A program made the translations under genes and the position numbers. Positions 59,326 through 64,000 of a stretch of 64,000 nt of DNA are shown one piece after another. The notes beneath the pieces were generated by a model. The model worked only from the letters and a program-made list of their open reading frames with translations, was not told the DNA's origin and ran no database searches. Numbering within the stretch: position 1 is the first letter of the stretch; every line of letters begins with the position of its first letter. The stretch is from assembly GCF_015234585.1 (NCBI RefSeq), contig NZ_JADFCM010000001.1, forward strand, positions 620,001 to 684,000, in the 5' to 3' direction. The DNA comes from Pseudalkalibacillus hwajinpoensis (GTDB lineage: Bacteria > Bacillota > Bacilli > Bacillales > Guptibacillaceae).

Positions 59326-62292
59326 TTGTCGGATTCCATCCATGTAACGATTAATGGTAAAAGTGAACAAATTTCTAGTGAGAAAAGTGTGCTTCAAGCA
59401 CTTAATGATCATAATCTAGACTTGCCGAGCGTATGCTATCATCCAAGTCTTGGAGCCATCGAAACTTGTGACACTTGTATGGTGGAAGTAAACGGAGAAG
59501 TTGTAAGGGGTTGTTCAACGACTCTCTCAAATGGAGATAGTATTAACACAACAGCTTCTCACGTAAAGGAAGCTCAGAATATTGCAATGGATCGTATTCT
59601 TCATAATCACGAGCTTTATTGTACTGTCTGTGATTACAATAACGGCACGTGTGAAGTACATAATACGGTGAAACAAATGAAGATGAATCATCAGGCGATT
59701 CCTTTTGAACAAAAACCAGACCCTGTTGATAATTCAAATCCTTTCTATCGATACGATCCAGATCAGTGTATTCTTTGCGGACGCTGCGTCGAAGCTTGCC
59801 AGGATGTGCAGGTAACAGAGACGTTAACAATTGATTGGGAGAGAGAACGTCCGCGCGTCATCTGGGATAATGACGTTGATATTAATGAATCTTCTTGTGT
59901 TTCTTGTGGACATTGCTCAACCGTGTGTCCTTGTAATGCCATGATGGAGAAAGGCATGGAAGGTGAGGCTGGCTTTTTAACTGGTATTCAACAAGATACG
60001 CTTCGCCCTATGATCGAATTAACAAAAAACGTGGAGACTGGCTATAATTCTATTCTTGCGATATCTGATATGGAATCGTCCATGCGTGAAAATGAAATTA
60101 AAAAAACGAAAACCGTATGTACGTATTGCGGTGTAGGATGTAGTTTTGACGTTTGGACAAAAGGGAGAGATATCCTAAAAGTAGAGCCTCAGGTAGAAGC
60201 TCCAGCGAACGGGATTTCCACTTGTGTAAAAGGGAAATTTGGCTGGGATTACGTGAATAGTGAAGAACGCTTAACAAAACCACTTATTCGCGAAGGCGAT
60301 TCATTTAGAGAAGCAGAATGGGAAGAGGCACTTAAACTCATTAGCCGAAAGTTTTCTGAGGTGAAAGAAGACCATGGTGCAAATGCTCTTTCTTTTATTA
60401 GTTCTTCCAAGTGTACAAATGAAGAATCGTATTTAATGCAGAAGCTAGGAAGAAGTGTCATCGGAACAAATAACATTGATAACTGCTCTCGCTATTGCCA
60501 AACTCCAGCAACAGTAGGGTTATTCCGTACAGTAGGCCACGGTGGTGATGCTGGATCGATAAAAGATATCGAAATGTCTGAGCTTGTCATTGTTATTGGA
60601 TCAAACACTTCAGAATCTCACCCTGTTTTATCGACAAGGGTAAAGCGTTCGAATAAGTTGAACGGTCAAAAACTCATCGTATCCGATTTGAGAAAACATG
60701 AAATGGCTGAACGCTCTGATTTATTTATTCGCCCTTCTTCAGGTTCTGATCTTGTTTGGCTCTCTGCTGTAACGAAGTATATTATTGACCAAGGATGGGC
60801 TGATGAGGCTTTCTTGAAGGACCGTGTGAATGGTCTTGATGACTATATCGCTAGTCTTGAAAAGTACACTATGAGCTATGCATCTGAAGTAACAGGAATT
60901 GATGAGGCGGAATTAATCCAAATTGCTGAAATGATCCATGAAGCAAAGACAACTGTAGCACTTTGGGCAATGGGCGTCACACAACATAGTGGCGGGTCAG
61001 ATACGAGTACTGCCATCTCAAATTTACTTCTTGTTACTGGAAACTATGGTAAACCAGGAGCAGGTGCCTATCCACTTCGAGGTCATAATAATGTCCAGGG
61101 TGCGAGTGACTTTGGAAGCATGCCTGATAAAATGCCCGGTTACGAAAATGTGACCGATCAAAAAGTGCGTGATAAGTATGAAAAAGCATGGGGAACGCCA
61201 CTTCCTGAAGAAGTCGGCTTAAATAATCATGAAATGGTCGAACATATTCATGAAGGAAAATTAAAAGCGATGTATTTAAAAGGAGAAGATATGGGAATTG
61301 TCGACTCTAACATTAACCATGTTCACGCAGCATTTGAGAAGCTAGACTTCTTCGTCGTGCAAGATCTTTTCCTTACGAAGACAGCTCAGTTTGCAGATGT
61401 CGTCCTTCCAGCAAGTCCAAGCCTTGAAAAAGAAGGAACGTTCACAAACACAGAACGCCGTTTTCAACGTCTCTATCAGGCACTAGAACCACTTGGAGAT
61501 TCGAAACCCGACTGGAGAATTATTATGGAAATCGCAAATGAAATGGGAGCAGGTTGGGATTATGATAGTCCGAGTGACATTATGGCTGAGGCCGTTCAGC
61601 TTGCTGACATGTTTGCTGGGGTTTCTTATGAACGTCTTGAAGGATATAAGAGTCAACAGTGGCCAGTTGCGGCAGATGGCACGGATTCACCACTACTCTT
61701 TACAGAAGAATTTCCATTTCCGGATGGAAAAGCAAGACTATTCCCAGTCGAATGGACAGAACCACTCGAGTACGATGAGCAGTACGATCTTCATGTCAAT
61801 AATGGGCGTTTGCTAGAGCATTTTCATGAAGGAAATATGACGTATCGAAATGAAGGCATTAAATCGAAAACACCAAGTACGTTCGTTGAAGTTTCTCCTG
61901 AATTAGCAGAAGAAAGAGGGTTATCTGACGGAACGTTAGTTAGACTTGTGTCACCATATGGAGCTGTTAAGATTAAATGTCTCGTAACAGACCGTGTGCA
62001 AGGAAAAGAAGTATACATTCCGCTAAATGATCAAGATGATGCGGCGATTAACTTACTTACAAGTAGCAAGGCAGATAAAGATACTGATACGCCTGTTTAT
62101 AAAGAAGTGAAAGCGAAGATGGAAATTTTGAAAGACAAAGGGACTTCACCACTTCCAAAGATCAATCATCGCTATGGAAATCCACAGCCTCAAAAAGGCG
62201 TCATGGTTGAGCGGAAATGGGCAAGAAAAGATTATCTCTTCCCTGGAGATATGGTGAAAAAGGAGGGCATTAACTATGGCAAAAGCCATTAA
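59326..62292 (+). CDS. Formate dehydrogenase, molybdopterin catalytic subunit (cysteine type)
   Basis: Oxidises formate to CO2. The 988-residue protein has an N-terminal 2Fe-2S ferredoxin domain ([20 protein letters not shown]), two 4Fe-4S clusters ([11 protein letters not shown] and [13 protein letters not shown]), a further 4Fe-4S motif (CTYCGVGC), and the molybdopterin domains. The Mo ligand is a cysteine in [11 protein letters not shown], not selenocysteine. The pattern equals YrhE/YjgC of Bacillus subtilis. The start is TTG 59326 with AAAGGGTGAT upstream. No diaphorase subunits are nearby, so the electron acceptor is unclear. A DUF1641 gene overlaps the end by 17 bp. Confidence 0.95.
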   Translation: MSDSIHVTINGKSEQISSEKSVLQALNDHNLDLPSVCYHPSLGAIETCDTCMVEVNGEVVRGCSTTLSNGDSINTTASHVKEAQNIAMDRILHNHELYCTVCDYNNGTCEVHNTVKQMKMNHQAIPFEQKPDPVDNSNPFYRYDPDQCILCGRCVEACQDVQVTETLTIDWERERPRVIWDNDVDINESSCVSCGHCSTVCPCNAMMEKGMEGEAGFLTGIQQDTLRPMIELTKNVETGYNSILAISDMESSMRENEIKKTKTVCTYCGVGCSFDVWTKGRDILKVEPQVEAPANGISTCVKGKFGWDYVNSEERLTKPLIREGDSFREAEWEEALKLISRKFSEVKEDHGANALSFISSSKCTNEESYLMQKLGRSVIGTNNIDNCSRYCQTPATVGLFRTVGHGGDAGSIKDIEMSELVIVIGSNTSESHPVLSTRVKRSNKLNGQKLIVSDLRKHEMAERSDLFIRPSSGSDLVWLSAVTKYIIDQGWADEAFLKDRVNGLDDYIASLEKYTMSYASEVTGIDEAELIQIAEMIHEAKTTVALWAMGVTQHSGGSDTSTAISNLLLVTGNYGKPGAGAYPLRGHNNVQGASDFGSMPDKMPGYENVTDQKVRDKYEKAWGTPLPEEVGLNNHEMVEHIHEGKLKAMYLKGEDMGIVDSNINHVHAAFEKLDFFVVQDLFLTKTAQFADVVLPASPSLEKEGTFTNTERRFQRLYQALEPLGDSKPDWRIIMEIANEMGAGWDYDSPSDIMAEAVQLADMFAGVSYERLEGYKSQQWPVAADGTDSPLLFTEEFPFPDGKARLFPVEWTEPLEYDEQYDLHVNNGRLLEHFHEGNMTYRNEGIKSKTPSTFVEVSPELAEERGLSDGTLVRLVSPYGAVKIKCLVTDRVQGKEVYIPLNDQDDAAINLLTSSKADKDTDTPVYKEVKAKMEILKDKGTSPLPKINHRYGNPQPQKGVMVERKWARKDYLFPGDMVKKEGINYGKSH

Positions 62293-62806
62293 GCAAATCA
62301 AGCGTATTGAAGTTTCTGAAGAAGAGAAGCGCGCGAGTGATCTTAGAGAGATTGAAGATGCTTTGATTGAAAATAAAGATGCCCTTCTTGAAACATTAAG
62401 CGTTGTAGGTGGGATGAAAGATCGAGGCATTTTAACGCTTTTAAACGGTCTTTTTGGAGAAGGTGACCGCGTTCTGAAGGTCATCGTCGATCTATTAAAT
62501 GTTCCGGAAAATACAACGGCGTTAAAAAATCTGATGCTTCTCTTTGGAGCAGCAGGAAAGATTAACGTTCAGGATCTTGAGCCATTGCTTTTAAAGGTAA
62601 ACTCAGGTATTGAGAATGTTGCTGAGCATTCTGACGACAACGAGAAGACTAGCTATCTGAGTCTTCTTCGCGCACTAAAAGATCCGGAGATTAATCGATC
62701 TTTAACCATTCTAATCACTTTTTTGAAAGGGATGGGGAAAGATATTGAGAACGAAGAGCAAATGACCGATAAATCACAGTCCTCTGAGGGTAGACAGGAT
62801 CTTTAA
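62276..62806 (+). CDS. DUF1641 protein (YrhD/YjgD type), formate dehydrogenase partner
   Basis: Helical protein of 176 residues of the DUF1641 family. Family-like stretches are [30 protein letters not shown] and [20 protein letters not shown]. It always follows this type of formate dehydrogenase in Bacillus and probably assists its assembly or electron transfer; the role is not established as far as I know. AAAGGAGGGCATTAACT precedes the ATG, which lies inside the formate dehydrogenase gene. Confidence 0.88.
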   Translation: MAKAIKQIKRIEVSEEEKRASDLREIEDALIENKDALLETLSVVGGMKDRGILTLLNGLFGEGDRVLKVIVDLLNVPENTTALKNLMLLFGAAGKINVQDLEPLLLKVNSGIENVAEHSDDNEKTSYLSLLRALKDPEINRSLTILITFLKGMGKDIENEEQMTDKSQSSEGRQDL

Positions 62807-62821
62807 CTTTCTATAATTCCA

Positions 62822-62856
62822 CTGAAAAGCCCCGCAAATTGAGCGGGGCTTTTCAG
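62822..62856. terminator. Bidirectional terminator between formate dehydrogenase unit and vanZ-like gene
   Basis: CTGAAAAGCCCCGC and GCGGGGCTTTTCAG form a perfect 14-bp stem around seven bases. The stop codon of the leftward VanZ-like gene lies within it. Confidence 0.92.
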
Positions 62857-63335
62857 CGTGCAGCTTTACTTTTTCTTTGTGAGATGATGACAAAGGCCAT
62901 AAACGTAAGCACTATACCTAATGAATCTGGTACAAGCACATCAATTAAATGTCCCGTTCTTCCCTCAACGAGACTTTGATGGTATTCATCAAATAATGCA
63001 TAGAGAAAAGCTGTTAATGAGCCTAGGATAAGGGATGCTTTTCGATTGCTTTCTTTCCATGCCATGATACATAAAAACGCTAGTAAACCGAACGAGGCAA
63101 CATGGGCTCCCTTCCTAAGAAAAAATTCAACATATTGATATGGCGCTGAAGGTGTAACAAGTGCACCATCATAGGTGAATTCAATTGGGGGTAAATCCTC
63201 TTCTTGGATCGAAATCATTCCTTTAAAGAACGGTTTCATATCCTGTTTTTGATAAGGGGTATTAGAGGAGACGAAAAGTATGATCATCATTAAGAGTGCG
63301 AGACTAAACCATTTTCGCTTACCGAACCATTTCAT
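62853..63335 (-). CDS. VanZ-like membrane protein
   Basis: VanZ-family protein of 160 residues with four helices. The conserved core is RKGAHVASFGLLAFL, followed by the typical ALFDEYHQSLVEGRTGHLID and DVLVPDSLG. In enterococci VanZ gives low-level teicoplanin resistance; chromosomal copies such as this one have no assigned role. The frame is open to 63413, but GTGGAAA places the start at the ATG at 63335 (MKWFGKRKWF). Confidence 0.85.
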   Translation of the reverse strand: MKWFGKRKWFSLALLMMIILFVSSNTPYQKQDMKPFFKGMISIQEEDLPPIEFTYDGALVTPSAPYQYVEFFLRKGAHVASFGLLAFLCIMAWKESNRKASLILGSLTAFLYALFDEYHQSLVEGRTGHLIDVLVPDSLGIVLTFMAFVIISQRKSKAAR

Positions 63336-63511
63336 GCATTTTCCACTTTCTTTCTTAAGCAGTTTAGTCCCTATCATACCGAATTTCGTGCATAATAGGG
63401 AGTGGTTTTCCAAAGAAATATTAAGATTTTGTGTTGATCGAGTGAAGGGGATCTGAAACTATTTCTGTTCACTTATAATAGAAAATAGATGAAAGAGAAA
63501 GGAGATATAAG

Positions 63512-64000
63512 ATGAAGATTGCTGTAATCGGTACCGGTTATGTCGGTCTAGTAACAGGAGTATGCCTAGCTGAAATCGGCCATCAAGTAACGTGCGTTGA
63601 CGTCGACCACAAGAAAATTGCGATGATGACTGACGGCTATTCGCCTATTTTCGAACCTGATTTAGAGAAGTTAATGAAAAGAAATTTATTGGATGGTCGG
63701 CTTCACTTTACAACAGCTCATCAGGAAGCATTGGCAAAGGTGGACGTGATCTATATTGCGGTCGGTACACCACAACGATCTGATGGAACGTCCGACCTTC
63801 AATACATCCAGCAAGCTGCCCGACATATCGGCACATCACTTCAGCAGGATAGTATCGTTGTAACCAAAAGTACGGTCCCCGTAGGAACAAATGAACTGAT
63901 ACAAAAGTGGATTGAGCAAACGTTAAGATCGAACAATAAAGTAGAAGTTGTTTCAAATCCAGAATTCTTACGAGAAGGTTCAGCTGTACATGACACGTTT
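63512..64000 (+). CDS. UDP-glucose 6-dehydrogenase (3' end outside window)
   Basis: Oxidises UDP-glucose to UDP-glucuronate for exopolysaccharide or teichuronic acid synthesis. The visible 163 residues hold the NAD-binding domain: KIAVIGTGYVGLVTGVCLAE at the start, then FEPDLEKLM, IYIAVGTPQRSDGTSDL, KSTVPVGT and SNPEFLREGSAV. The catalytic cysteine lies beyond the window edge. GAAAGGAGATATAAG precedes the ATG, and a TATAAT at 63474 may be its -10 region, though no good -35 was seen. Confidence 0.95.
   Translation, partial: MKIAVIGTGYVGLVTGVCLAEIGHQVTCVDVDHKKIAMMTDGYSPIFEPDLEKLMKRNLLDGRLHFTTAHQEALAKVDVIYIAVGTPQRSDGTSDLQYIQQAARHIGTSLQQDSIVVTKSTVPVGTNELIQKWIEQTLRSNNKVEVVSNPEFLREGSAVHDTF

Overview
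The window looks like chromosomal DNA of a Bacillaceae bacterium, probably a halotolerant or alkaliphilic marine or soil relative of Bacillus. The reasons are strong AGGAGG-type ribosome binding sites, frequent TTG/GTG starts, cre boxes, a YesM/YesN-type two-component pair, CdaR, DUF1641 beside a formate dehydrogenase, and moderate GC. I see no rRNA, tRNA, CRISPR array, transposase or phage gene. Most of the window is a series of carbohydrate-acquisition modules separated by Rho-independent terminators.

Layout. 1-8.1 kb: a galactoside operon (GH36 alpha-galactosidase, cut by the window edge; LacI regulator; galK; galT; GH42 beta-galactosidase; galE). 8.2-11.9 kb: three zinc-ribbon proteins. 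12.0-23.3 kb: a complete sulfoquinovose (SQ) operon with a cre box and candidate operators: DUF4867 protein, Na+/solute symporter, YihQ-type sulfoquinovosidase with every sulfonate-recognition residue conserved, fucose-isomerase-like SQ isomerase, PFK-family kinase, UTRA GntR regulator, class II aldolase, aldehyde dehydrogenase and an AEC permease. The predicted route is SQ to sulfofructose, sulfofructose 1-phosphate, then DHAP plus sulfolactaldehyde, then sulfolactate, which is exported. This is an EMP-type sulfoglycolysis, not the transaldolase route described for Bacillus. 23.6-27.7 kb: a sigma-54 cassette (MBL-fold lactonase plus iron alcohol dehydrogenase, read leftward; PAS-PAS-AAA+ activator, read rightward), with a near-perfect -24/-12 promoter and three GGTGA-N6-TCACC enhancer sites.

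27.8-31.5 kb: pyroglutamyl peptidase, a small zinc-finger membrane protein, and a leftward unit of DUF5317 protein, a 33-residue membrane peptide and a GGDEF/HD-GYP protein. 31.7-37.3 kb: ROK kinase, manA and a heterodimeric ABC exporter. 37.5-40.9 kb: a 1128-residue membrane protein. 41.1-49.1 kb: a membrane-anchored sugar-binding sensor, a YesM-type kinase and a YesN-type regulator, then a YdcF-like gene and a glucose-type ABC importer without its ATPase. The importer promoter region has tandem direct repeats overlapped by a cre box. 49.3-52.6 kb: the circularly permuted ATP-grasp / alpha-E / transglutaminase trio. 52.7-59.1 kb: CdaR regulator, GH13_18 phosphorylase, glycerate 2-kinase, symporter and an unknown protein, together a probable glucosylglycerate-utilisation module. 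59.3-64 kb: formate dehydrogenase plus DUF1641 protein, a VanZ-like protein and the start of a UDP-glucose dehydrogenase gene.

Five copies of a palindrome (GGGGTCAGG...CCTGACCCC) sit between or at the ends of genes. Three are followed 22-25 bp later by a TGTCCAC motif, in two cases at the tip of a terminator hairpin. One copy supplies the last codons and the stop of an ABC-transporter gene.
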